From NCBI GenBank assembly GCA_002189035.1, contig NEEC01000016.1, forward strand, positions 124,001 through 188,000: DNA of 64,000 nt. Reading direction: 5' to 3'. The notes under the pieces were generated by a model. It saw only the letters and a program-made list of their open reading frames with translations, did not search any database and was not told the origin of the DNA. The position numbers and the translations under genes were made by a program. Positions 12,430 to 23,957 of this stretch are shown here, one piece after another. This DNA comes from Utricularia gibba. Lineage: Eukaryota; Streptophyta; Magnoliopsida; Lamiales; Lentibulariaceae. How positions within the stretch are numbered: the first letter of the stretch is position 1; each line of letters begins with the position of its first letter.

Positions 12430-15400
12430 ACATATATTAACGAATCACGCGTGTTTCGCAAGCCGAGAACCATTTTCGCATCAAAACAAGCAAACGAGTC
12501 GCAACGTCTCCAATGGCTAGGTCATTTTGTGTCACCATTGAAGGCTTATATAAGGCCATCCTTCTTCCTTCGAAGTGTGTTCGGATGGAGAGCTCCCAAC
12601 ACGAAAAACGACCGTCTCGGAATGAGCTTCGAAACGGTATTCTGTGTGTCGCGTGACTCTAAACGGTTTGGAGGATATGGCCAGAATTCCGAAGGCTGCG
12701 CGAGGCCAACCCTTGGTGTAGGAAGTCCTTGGGCCCGAGCACACCCGGAGAAACGCATGAGAATGCCGCGAAATTCAAGAATTTGACATATATTAACGAA
12801 TCACGCGTGTTTCGCAAGCCGTGAACCACTTTCGCATCAAAACGTTGTTCGGATGAGGGAGCTTTCAACACGAAAAACGACCTCTCGCAATGAGCTTCTA
12901 AACGGTATGCTTTGTATCGCATGACTCTAAACGGTTTTGAAGATATGGCGTCAATTGCGAAGGTTGTGCGAGGCTACCCCTTGGTGTAGGAAGTCCCAGT
13001 GCTTGAGCACACCCGGAGAAACGCATGAGAATGCCGCGAAATTCATGATTTTGAAATATATTAACGAATCACGCGTGTTTCGCCAGTCGTGAACCACTTT
13101 TGCATCAAAAATTTAATCGGATGGGCGAGCTTTCAACACGAAAAACGACCATCTCGGAATGAGTTTCGGAACCGTATGTTGTGTGTCGCGTGACTCTAAA
13201 CGGTTTGGAATATATGGTGTCAATTGAGAAGGCTGCGCGAGGCCACCCCTTGGTGTAGGAAGTCCCAGGGCCCGAGCACACCCGGAGAAACACATGTGAA
13301 TGCCGCGAAATTCAAGATTTTGACATATATTATCGAATCAAGCGTGTTTCGTAAGCCGAGAACCATTTTCGCATCAAAACATTGTTCGGATGGGCGAGCT
13401 TTCAACACGAAAAACGACCGTCTTGGAATGAGCTTAGAAATGGTGTCACAAAACGAGCAAAGGAGTCGCGACGTACCCAATGGCAAGGCCATTTTGTGTC
13501 ACCATTGAAGGCCTATGAAAGGCCATCCTTCCAACTTCGAACTTTTTTCGGATGGGCGAGCTCCCAACACGAAAAACTACAGTCTTGGAATGGGCTTCAA
13601 AACGGTATGCTTTGTATCGCATGACTCTAAACGGTTTGGAAGATATGGCGTCAATTGCGAAGGTTGCGCGAGGCCACTCCTTGGTGTAGGAAGTCCCAGG
13701 GCCCGAGCACACCCGGCGAAACGCATGAGAAAGCCGCGAAATTGAAGATTTTGGCATATCTTAACGAATCACGCGTGTTTCGCAAGCCTAGAACCACTTT
13801 CGCATCAAAACGAGCAAACGAGTCGCAACGTCCCCAATGGCTAGGTCATTTTGTGTCACCTTTGAAGGCTTATATAAGGCCATCCTTCGAGCTTCGAACT
13901 TTGTTCGGATGGGTGAGCTCCCAACACGATAAACAACCGTCTCGCAATGAGCTTCGAAATGGTATGCTGTGTGTCACGTGACTCTAAACGGTTTGGAAGA
14001 TATGGCGTCAATTGCGAAGGCTGCGCGAGGCCACCCATTGTCTAGGATGTCCCAGGCCCGAGCACACCCGGAGAAACGCATGAGAATGCCGCGAAATTCA
14101 AGATTTTGACATATATTAACGAATCACGCGTGTTTCGCAAGCCGAGAACCATTTTCGCATGAAAACAAGCAAACGAGTCGCAACGTCCCCAATGGCTAGG
14201 CCATTTTGTGTCACCTTTGAAGGCTTATATAAGGCCATTCTTCGAGCTTCGAACTTTTCTCGTATGGGCGAGCTCCCAACACGATAAACAGCCGTCTCGG
14301 AATGAGCTTCGAAACGGTATGCTGTGTGTCATGTGACACTTAACGGTTTGGATGATATGGCGTCAATTGAGAAGGCTGTGCGAGGCCACACCTTGGTGTA
14401 GGAAGTCCCAGGGCCAGAGCACTCCCGGAGAAACGCATGAGAATGCCGCTAAATTCAAGATTTTTACATATATTAACGACTGAGGTGTTTCGCAAGCCTA
14501 GAACCACTTTCGCATCAAAACGAGCAAACGAGCCGCAACGTCCCCAATGGCTAGGCCATTTTGTGTCACCATTGAAGGCTTATATAAGGCCATCCTTCGT
14601 GCTTTGAACTTTGTTCGGATGGGCGAGCTCCCAACACGAAAAACGACTGTCTCGGAATGAGCTTCGAAGCAGTATAGTGTGTGCCATGTGACACTAAAGG
14701 GTTTGGATGATATGGCGTCAATTGAGAAGGCTGCGCGAGGCCACACCTTGGTGTAGGAAGTCTCAGGGCCAGAGCACTCCCGGAGAAACGCATGAGAATG
14801 CCGCTAAATTCAAGATTTTTACATATATTAACGACTCACAGGTGTTTCGCAAGCCTAGAACCACTTTCGCATCAAAACGAGCAAATGAGCCGCAACGTCC
14901 CCAATGGCTAGGCCATTTTGTGTCACCATTGAAGGCTTATATAAGGCCATCCTTCGAGCTTCAAACTATCTTCGGATGGGCGAGCTCCCAACACGAAAAA
15001 CGACCGTCCCAGAATTAGTTTCGAAACAGTATGATGTGTGTTGCATGAGTCCAAACGGCTTTTAAGATATGGCATCAATTCGGAAGGCTGCGCGAGGCCA
15101 CCCCTTGGTCTAGGAAATCCCAAGGTCCAAGCACACCAGGAGAAGCACATGAGAATGCCACAAAGTTCAAGAATTTTGGCATATATTAGTGAATCACGTG
15201 TGTTTTGCAAGCTGAGAACCACTTTTTTCTCAAAACGGGCCAACGAATCGCAACGTCCCCAATGTCTAGGCCATTTTGTGACACCATTGAAGGCCATTCT
15301 ACGAGCATCGAATTTTTTCGGATGAGCGAGCTCCCAACACAAAAAACGAATGTCTCGGAACAAGCTTTGAAACGGTATGATGTATGTCGCATGAGTCCAA

Positions 15401-16512
15401 ACGGTTTGGAAGATATGGTGTCAATCGCGAAGGCTGCGTGAGGTTACCCCTTGTCTAGGAAATCCAAGGTCAGAGCATACCCGGAAAAGCGCATGAGAAT
15501 ACTGTGAAATTCAAGAATTTAACATATATTATGAATCACGCGTGTTTTGCATGCCGAGAACGACTTTCGACTCAATACGGACCGACGAATCGCAACGTCC
15601 CCAATGGCTAGGCCATTTCTTGACACCTTTGAAGGCCTATATAGGCCGTCCTTTGAGCTTCGAACTTTCTTTGGATAGGCGAGCTCCCAACACAAAGAAC
15701 GACCGTCCTTGAGCAAGCTTCGAAACGGTATGTTGTGTGTCGTGTGACTCCAAACGGTTTGGAAGATATGGCATCGATCGCGAAGGCTGCTTGAGGCCAC
15801 CCCTTGGTTAATGAAATTCCAGGGTCCGAGCACACCTTAAAAAAGTGCATTAGAATGCCACGAAATTCAAGAATTTAACATATATTAGGGAATCACGCAT
15901 GTTTTGGAAATGTCCCCAATGGCTAGGCCATTTTGTGACACCATTGAAGGCTTATATAAGACCATTCTTTGAGCTTCAAACTTTCTTCGGATGAGCGAGC
16001 TCCCAATAAATGATCGTCCCGGAATGAGCTTCAATACGGTTTGCTCTGCGTTGCATGATTCAACACGGTTTTGAGGATATCGTATCGCTAACGAAGGCTG
16101 CACAATGTCACTTTTTAGTCTAGGGACATCCTTAGGGTTCGAACATTCCTGGAGAAGTGCAAGATATTGCCTCACAAATCAAAAATTTCTCCTCATTCAA
16201 TCAATATCGCATGTTTTGCTAGCCGAAAACCATTTTCGCATCAAGACGAAGGTCCCAAATCGCAACGTCCCCAATGGCACGACCACTTTGTGAGATCGTT
16301 GAAGACTAATATAAGGTTATCATTTGAGCTTCAAGCCTTTCTCGAATGAACGTTCCTTCAACACAAAACACAACCATCTTGGAACGAACTTTTAAACGGT
16401 AGACTGTTCATTGCATGACTGAATACGATTTGGAAGATATCAAATCGATAGCAAATGATGCACCAGGCCATCCCATGGTCTAGGGATTGGTGCAAACACA
16501 ATCGTAGGATAA
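12430..16512. repeat. Decayed right edge of the satellite array
   Basis: The units here differ strongly from the interior consensus and from one another. Anchor spacings become irregular (about 358, 268, 267, 430, 356, 359, 353, 360, 342, 358 and 312 bp). Many former CpG sites read TG or CA. For example, around 15,187-15,220 the phrase TTCGCAAGCCGAG has become TTTGCAAGCTGAG. Such a gradient is expected at an array boundary, where unequal exchange and conversion no longer homogenise the units and methyl-CpG deamination accumulates. The final piece (about 16,447-16,512) matches only the end of a monomer. Confidence 0.9.
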
Positions 16513-16710
16513 CTTAATGTGTTTTTTTTTTTAATTTTCAAATTTTAAAGTTAAATTGTTAATAATGGTAGAAAATTGAGTTGTATTTATTACAATTTTC
16601 TACTTCATATTTATTACAATAAAATATCATTAATGATATCATAATGTGAATCACCTGAATTTAGTATATTATTGACAAATCTGACATCAAGTCTAAGTTT
16701 CATCGGAGGG

Positions 16711-19700
16711 ATGTGGAGGAAGCTCGGAGGCGAAGGAGACTCGCCGGAAAATGCCTCCCGGGATCCCGAATTGGTTCATCTCAGCAATAATTTGAGAGGT
16801 ACATCTATCAGGAGCGATAGCAATGGCCTCGGACCGGAAAAGTTTGAGTATTCGGGGTGGGTGTATCATTTGGGAGTTAATTCGATCGGACATGAATATT
16901 GTCATTTTCGCTTTCTTCTCATTCGCGGCAAGTGCATGGAGATGTATAAACGTGACCCGTCTGACAATCCTGGGATTGTAAGTGAAGTTTTCGTCTTTCA
17001 CTACCTTTTCCAATTTTCAAGATTGAGATTGAGCTTGATGGTTATTGATTGACATGAGAGCGAATCTCTTCACCTTTCTCGTCATTTTGCGAAGACTGCG
17101 CAAGAAAAGCCTTGGGCCTCACCTTTTCTGAACTCACAAGGCAAATAATCAGTATGTTTATGTAGAAGTGTGAGCAATGAAATCACATATTTGCAGGAAA
17201 CTTGTCATCATGATTTCCTTGTGAATCTTGTGAATCAGGATTTCTGGGAGTAAAATCCATCTTTGTGAGGAAATGACTGCGGCGAAAAATGATTTTTCTA
17301 ATCTCTACTCCCTAGGAATATGCAGACTGTACTTTGGCGCTATGCATGGCCATCTTGACTCCACCAGCTTTCACCTTTTTTTCTGGAAGTGTACTTACTG
17401 TATTTTTTTTCCCCAGAAACCCATACGAAGGGGTGCAATAAGCCATACTCTCATGGTAGAAGAAGCAGGTAGGCGGAAGATGAAAAATGGTGTAAGGGTT
17501 CCTCCTTAAGACACATTTTTTCCTATTACTACACATTGATTCAGATAATTTACATCCCAGTTTGCTCTCTTTGCAATATGTGATATTTTTCAGGATCTGT
17601 ACGTGCTAAGATTCTATAGTCGATTGGATGAGTCAAAAAAGGGTGAAGTAAGATGTGTTTTTGTAATGAAGTTCAAGCACTTCGGGTGCAATGCTTTTAC
17701 TTTGAAGTTGCACCTCTGGTTCACTGTGATATATACCAAGTAAAATTAAGGATATTTTTTAGTGATTTCAATTCAAAAATTACATTTATATCCCAGAATG
17801 TCATATATCATGGTCGAATTAACACATCACTTCTTGGAGTTCACTGCATAAATTTTCTGAAGATGTTTTGGGTAATTTGAAAGAGAAAAACCTATTTAGT
17901 GTCAGATTATTCTGCAGTCTTCATTCCTTGATCATATTTTACTTAGTTGAAATTAGGTTTTTAAAACGTGAACTATGTGTCTGTGCATTTCTAGTATTAT
18001 CAACATTATCATTATCAATCACAAATGTTTGAATTTAGATTTAATTATTGGTATTATTTGGTTCATCTATCATTAGTTACGTATAACTGCTAGTGCATGA
18101 GAAAACCTGCTACACAAGTCTCATACATATCTTTTTATTTTCTTAAGATTGCTTGTGCTTCGGTTGGTGATGCCAGAAAATGGATGGAAGCATTTGATCA
18201 TGCAAAGCAACAGGTATCAATGAAATGTCGACCTAAATAGAAAGAAAATTATGTTGTCTTTTATAGGTTGTAATATTTTTGTTGCATCCTAAAATGGCTT
18301 CATCAAGTGTACATTTTTTATCTGAGTTAGCCATTGCTCCTCGAAAGCCTTTTATTTATTTGTACATTTAAGAGTGCTTGGAAGACACCAATACTAATAT
18401 TTTCTTCATCAGGAAGGAAAATAATTCACATTAAGTTGATTTTTTACTTAAGTGTTTTTTTTTTCCAAAGTATTTTTTCTTTGACAGGATTTTTCATGTT
18501 TTAGTAGCATTGACTAATTTCTTTGTTCAATGACAGGCCGAGAACGATCTCTCAAAAAGTCTTGTTCTGAGAAACAAACATGATGATGAGTATGCTTCAA
18601 CTATTACAGCTCACATTTCCCCTTTATTTGAGTTGAAACTGTAATGTTACGTTGAAACTGGAAAAAATGTTATCCTGAGTATTTCTTTTTTCTCACTTAT
18701 ATTGGAAGGATTAACCTGGAGGGCCATCGCCCTAGGGTACGAAGATATGCACATGGGTTCAAAAATTTAATTAGGATAGGACAAGGTGAGTGCTGCTGTG
18801 ATCGGAAATATTTGAGTTGTGTTAGATAGTTATTTTGTTGACAAAATTCGATTTTGGAATCCCATTCTTTCCTACTAATCAACTGCTGTGCTTCCTTGAG
18901 TGAGGAAAAATATGCTGCTTTTGTTCATTTTCCTGTCGAAGGCTTCTGAAAAAGAGTCACTGAATACTATGTCATTTTTCATACATTCTTTTCCATTTTC
19001 ATGGTTTCCAATATCGACTCCATCTTTTCACATTTTATGTTTCTTGTATGTTTTCCCCTACTTTGAGTTAAGTTTTCCATCTTAAGGAGAAAAGAGATCG
19101 CAGTTTACCTGCTTGTTTGTTGTATGATGGTTGCAGGGCCGGAATTGCTATTGAGGAAAGCTTCAAGCATCGGAGCTGATGCTACAAGCGATGCATACTA
19201 TGATGCAGATGGTGGGGATGTCATCGAAGCATGTGACTGGAGATGTGTGCATACTGTAAATGGTATTTTTTTTAATATTACTTGGATTTACTCTGAATCA
19301 AGGTTTGCTCATTGGTTTACCACAGGGTGGCTGCTGAGTGCCCATTGCCTTTTCTAATCTTACAAAATTACATTTTCTATTCCTCATTGTTTTGACTCTA
19401 GTCTATTTGAAAAGTATGTCAAATAGGTGATCATGTTTATAACGTCTAACATAGTGAACGTAAAATCACCTGAGTAAATCATTAGTAATTTCACCTTTTT
19501 TTCATTTTAAAACTCTCTCTGATTCACAGGTGTCAGAATATTTGAAGATGTTGTCAGCTCAAAGGTAGTCTTTTATTTCTTATATCAATGACATCTTCAC
19601 CCCATAGATGGTAGGGAAAGAATGATAGTAGGTTGATAGGAATTCTGCCTGATGATTCAGTTAATTATCAGGCCTTTCCCAATTTTTTATAGTCATTATC

Positions 19701-22700
19701 TACTTGAATCAGTTAACTTGGTGTGGTTTCTGATAAATTGGCATTCGATGGTTTCTTCGAACTTCTTTCTAGAGTGGTCAAGATGTGGTAGTTAAAGCTG
19801 TTGCAGTTGTTGATGCAAGCGCAGATACTGTGTTTGAGGTTGTGATGAATCCTGATCGACAAAGTAGATATGAGTGAGTTTACCCTTTAAGATTATCTGT
19901 TGCATTTAGATTTTAGATTTAGGATTTTGCATCACGCTGCATTATTACTTTGTATATTATGGAAAAACGAAAAATATTATAACACAGTTGGGTCGAAAAT
20001 TTATGGACAAAAAATAAGCACTCTTTTACCTCTACCAAGTTCATCTACAGGTGGGATACTATGACGAGTGACTTGGAGTTGGTTGACACTATAGATGGGC
20101 ATTATGATGTTATGTACGGAACATTTGAACCCCGTTATCTTACTTGGTAAGTCTTTCTAAGTGTTTCATCGCAGCTGTTGCTAAAGGGGAAATATTATTT
20201 GCTCCCACTTGAAGAATAATGTTTTGCTTGTAGATCTATTTTCCATGCAATTAATGAATTTACTGTTCTCTTTCTTTTGAAACTTATCATCCAAAAGTTC
20301 ATTTCCTTATCCTTCGGGTGATTGTTGCATGAAGCTTGAAACAAAATAATTTCATTTTTTGATGTCCATTGTTGTTAGGTGAAAATCGGTTCCTTTTTTT
20401 TTTTTTTTTTTGCAGGCGACAATACAAAAGGGATTTTGTGTTTTCAAGACAATGGTTCCGAGCACAGGATGGAACTTACAGTAAGAATATTGCATATTTT
20501 TTCGTGAAAATGACTGATAAAATGTTGAGTGTTCTGGAACCATGATCAAGGATATCGTGTTAACAGAAAGAATCTTGAATAAACTTGAGGAGTCATTTTA
20601 TAAAACCTTTTTTAATCAAGGATGCATATTTTCAAAATTGACATTTTTTGTATGTACTTCAAGATGACAAATAAAGTCATACTAGTATCTGAAAATCAAT
20701 TCTATGACAGCCTCAAGTGTCAGTTGCCTTCACTGAATTATATGATCTCAAGTTTCTCATGGTGATGGTATTTTTTGTAGAAACCATAAGATAGAGGACA
20801 TGAAATCTATTGATTCTTTATTGTGCTTGTATCCTTGATCAATTGGTATATTTGGGGTTAAAATTGACTGCTTGGATTTTGATACGCATATTCTTGCAGC
20901 AATTTTGCAATTTCCTTCAGTACACAACAAGCGGCCTCCCAGATCTGGTTACAAGCGCACAAGAGTTAGTCGTAAGAAACTTAAATGTAGTAATGATGAC
21001 TTTATAAATTGGTATATTTGGTGCTTGGTGTATGTTATTATGGAACTGTGATGACCTTAACAAAATAATGGAATTCTTTAGTTCATGGGTTACTTGATGT
21101 ATGGCCTTTAATTATGTCTTGAATATTTCTTCACATCAAAGTCTTATTGTTATAGACATGCCCGGTATTTCTCTTTTGAAATCATTGTCTTGATTTCAAA
21201 CATACCTGCATTAAGGGAAGCCTATTACATGATTATTTTTTATGGTGCAAAGGAAATACAGGTTAACTCGATATGAATTGGAATTTTCTAATTAGTTGAT
21301 TTGATTAATATTCACATGCAGCTTCCACCTGGGAGATCAGAAACATAACCGCATCTTCCCCCCAAGTTAATGCCCGGTGCCTTGTCACACAGACACTAGA
21401 AATAAACCTCAAAACTTGGTGTAAGTGGAGGAATAATCGCTGGCCGTATTATGAAAGGACCATTCCATATGCTTTACTCAGTCAAGTATCAGGTGTGCTA
21501 TGGTTTTAGTGTTTTTTGAAGCTATTTTTGCCCCACTTTCATGGAGAATGCGGTCTACAGTAGTGTTCATCCAGGTGATGGCATGTTGTAGTAACATGGT
21601 TGCAATTTCAGCTACTAAGGGCCCATAAGAAGGACATGTTTTTTGATGTAGCTTTAACCTGTTCTTTGGCATGCATCCCTAAATGGAAGTGGAAGACGGG
21701 AATACTATATGGGGATTCTTGACCACTCTCCTAAGTAAAACGATTTCATTCATTCACTCCTCAATTGGGATCACATTTTCTGGTCCTCAGGACTGAAGGA
21801 GTATGTTTTAGCAAATCCAACCCTCGTGGCTGATTTACCTACTGCAGTAGTCCAGTCAAAAGTATCTGATGCTTCTCTAAGCAGTAGTGAGCTTGAGGAT
21901 CTAGAAGAAACAGTGGATCAGTTTTATGATGCAACTGATGATTCTGACGATGAGGATAGTGATGATGAAACAGAACTAGAAAAGGTCTTGTTTTTTTTCT
22001 TATCTTTCTACTGTCTACAATACTACATTGTTTTACATTATAGATGCTTTGGTACTTACCCGTTGAGTTCTGTTCAAAAGGATAAGAAGATTAGGCTGAA
22101 AAATGTTTCATGGGCCATAGCAAGTTTTACTAGGAAGAGGACTTCAGGTATTTTTCATTCCGCCTCCTGCCCTTATTTCACACTATTCTCTGTTCTTCAT
22201 TGCCTCTAGAATTTTGATCATCTGCATAGCTGAACACAAAACACGAAGGCTTATTTTTTTCAGAGGATGTGTTTTCCTTTTCATTAAGCTCCAGATTCTA
22301 GTGAGTTGAACTCCGATGTGCCTCCCATTAGTCTTGATCCTGGTCAGTTCCATGGTTCCTTGAGGAGAGCAAAGGATGATGCAGATAAAAATTGTTGGTC
22401 CTGTCCAGATGGTTCTGGTTTCATGATCCGAGGAAAGACTTACTTGAAAGACAACATGAAGGTACATATAATAAACGTACAGATGGTTCTAGCTCACATT
22501 GCATCCTGATATGAAGAGTTAGGGTGCATGATATTGTTTCAGGTGAAGGGTGGTGAACCTCTTCTGAAGCTCATTGCTGTTGACTGGTTCAAGGTGGAAG
22601 ATTATGCATCGAAAGTTGCATCACATCCCAAAAGCCTCGTTCAGGTAATGAGAAGAGCACGCTTCAAAAAACCTACCCTGCGATTATCTGCATGTTCTAT

Positions 22701-23957
22701 GCATGCACTTCAGTACCCTACAAAAGAATAGTGTAACATCCTGTGTGAAACTTTCTACTCGGATATTCTTAAATCCACTATTACAATGTTTGATAAATTC
22801 CAATGGTAAATCTTGCCTATTAATCCTTTTTTTTTGTCCATATTCCTCTCTTAATGCAGAGTGATACTGGAAAAAAGCTGCCATTCATTATTGTCATCAA
22901 TCTTCAGGTTTTCATACACATAGCTTAGATCGTCTGCCAGTATGTGTGAGCTTTGCAATAACTTTTCTGGTGCAGAAATTCTGTTTCACAGACTAATGCT
23001 TAATATCATTAGGAAATAGGAGCTTATCAATCAAAATTTTTACTTGTGTTAGTCACATTAACTTAGATCAACTATTTGCTGTTAATTAAGCATTGCATAC
23101 TTTGCTCTCTTAGTTGTCTTCTGGTTTTCTACCAATACAGGCTGCTAAACTTTGTTATTGTTCTGTTTGCTTCTTCAGGTTCCAGCCAAACCGAACTACA
23201 GCCTTGTTATGTATTATGCCGCAGATAGACCGGTCAACAAGAACTCGTTGTTGGATAAGTGGATTGAGGGCACCGACATGTTCCGTGATTCCAGATTCAA
23301 ACTTATTCCAAGCATAGTCGAGGTTCCTCCTGCTACCACTAGTCTCAGAATAAATCAACTTCCTCCCTCATCTTCTGTTCATCTTTTTCTTTTTTTTTTT
23401 TTTTTTCTGTCTTAATGCCAGGGTTACTGGATGGTAAAACGTGCAGTTGGAACAAAAGCATGCCTCCTTGGAAAAGCAGTAACTTGCAAGTACCTGAGGC
23501 AAGACAACTTCCTCGAGGTCATCTTCTTTCCAACCATCATTAGATCCTTCAAAGATCTCTTGTGGCTGTGGCAAATGATCATCTCATGCTGTGCAGATTG
23601 ACGTTGACATTGGTTCCTCCTCAGTCGCAAGGGGTGTCATCGGCCTTGTTCTCGGTTACGTCACGAGCCTTGTCATTGACCTAGCAATAGTCATAGAGGT
23701 CAGCCCACTATGTCACTCTTGGTTGAAATGAACGCTTTTAACTATCGTTGGAAAAGCCTGCCGTGGAGTGTCACAATTGGCTTAACCATTCCATTTTTTA
23801 GCACATGTTGCAGAGGCTTGAAGCAGTCGTCTTTTGTTCAAAATTTCTTCTCAACTGGTTGCAGGGTAAAGAGGAGACAGAGCTCCCAGAATACCTTCTG
23901 GGAACTGTCAGATTGAACCGGTTGCAGCTGGAGTCTGCAATACCATTTGAAACGTGA
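16711..23957 (+). CDS. PH-START-DUF1336 protein, EDR2-like (At5g35180 type)
   Basis: Twenty-two exons give 756 aa: 16711-16977, 17417-17491, 17594-17647, 18148-18213, 18537-18589, 18709-18785, 19137-19262, 19530-19564, 19773-19873, 20051-20146, 20416-20480, 20900-20971, 21322-21492, 21791-21984, 22081-22147, 22295-22461, 22543-22644, 22860-22907, 23179-23322, 23422-23517, 23597-23698 and 23865-23957. All introns are GT-AG and phases agree. A PH domain (about 47-155, with GWVYHLGVNSIGHEYCH) is followed by a START lipid-binding domain (about 225-415), a very acidic linker (about 455-484) and the EDR2 C-terminal DUF1336 domain (about 530-745, with GYWMVKRAVGTKACLLGKAV). From memory it matches Arabidopsis At5g35180 almost end to end. 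EDR2 itself is a negative regulator of mildew-induced cell death, with its PH domain binding phosphoinositides; the role of this paralogue is not established. The ATG at 16711 was chosen as the first in frame; the preceding in-frame codon run starts at a TTG. The N-terminal 45 residues are unconserved, so the start is the least certain part. Confidence 0.93.

Larger units (their letters stand above)
1..16512. repeat. Tandem satellite array, ~353-bp monomer, ~47 units
   Basis: The anchor TTAACGAATCACGCGTG recurs near 70, 428, 776, 1130, 1480, 1838 and so on to about 12,440, at spacings of 342-360 bp (mean about 353). Degraded copies continue to about 16,200, and the last recognisable monomer piece ends near 16,512. 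The array runs past the left window edge. Monomers are CpG-rich, unlike the AT-rich DNA to the right. Two common variants differ at the phrase after CGCATAAAAACGAGC (AAAGGAGTCGC or AAACGAGTCCC) and at the phrase before CCCGAGCACAC. Frequent 1-4 base length differences sit at the same few places. No coding constraint is visible: ORFs appear in several frames on both strands and are broken by indels. I do not recognise the family. It could be a pericentromeric or subtelomeric satellite, or derive from an rDNA spacer. Confidence 0.97.

Noticed and set aside
60-13980. Dozens of ORFs of 60-259 codons on both strands across the satellite (for example minus 4725-5504 and 7551-8285)
   Set aside because: The same DNA is open in several frames on both strands, units differ by non-triplet indels, start codons are often TTG, and no domain appears. 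They are by-products of repeating a stop-poor monomer.
1-16512. CRISPR array
   Set aside because: The repeat unit is ~353 bp with no spacer structure, and the window is a plant nuclear genome.
1-16512. 45S or 5S rRNA genes within the tandem array
   Set aside because: No stretch resembles 18S, 5.8S, 25S or 5S rRNA. Only the short TATATAGGG box recalls an rDNA promoter, so at most a spacer-derived satellite is possible.
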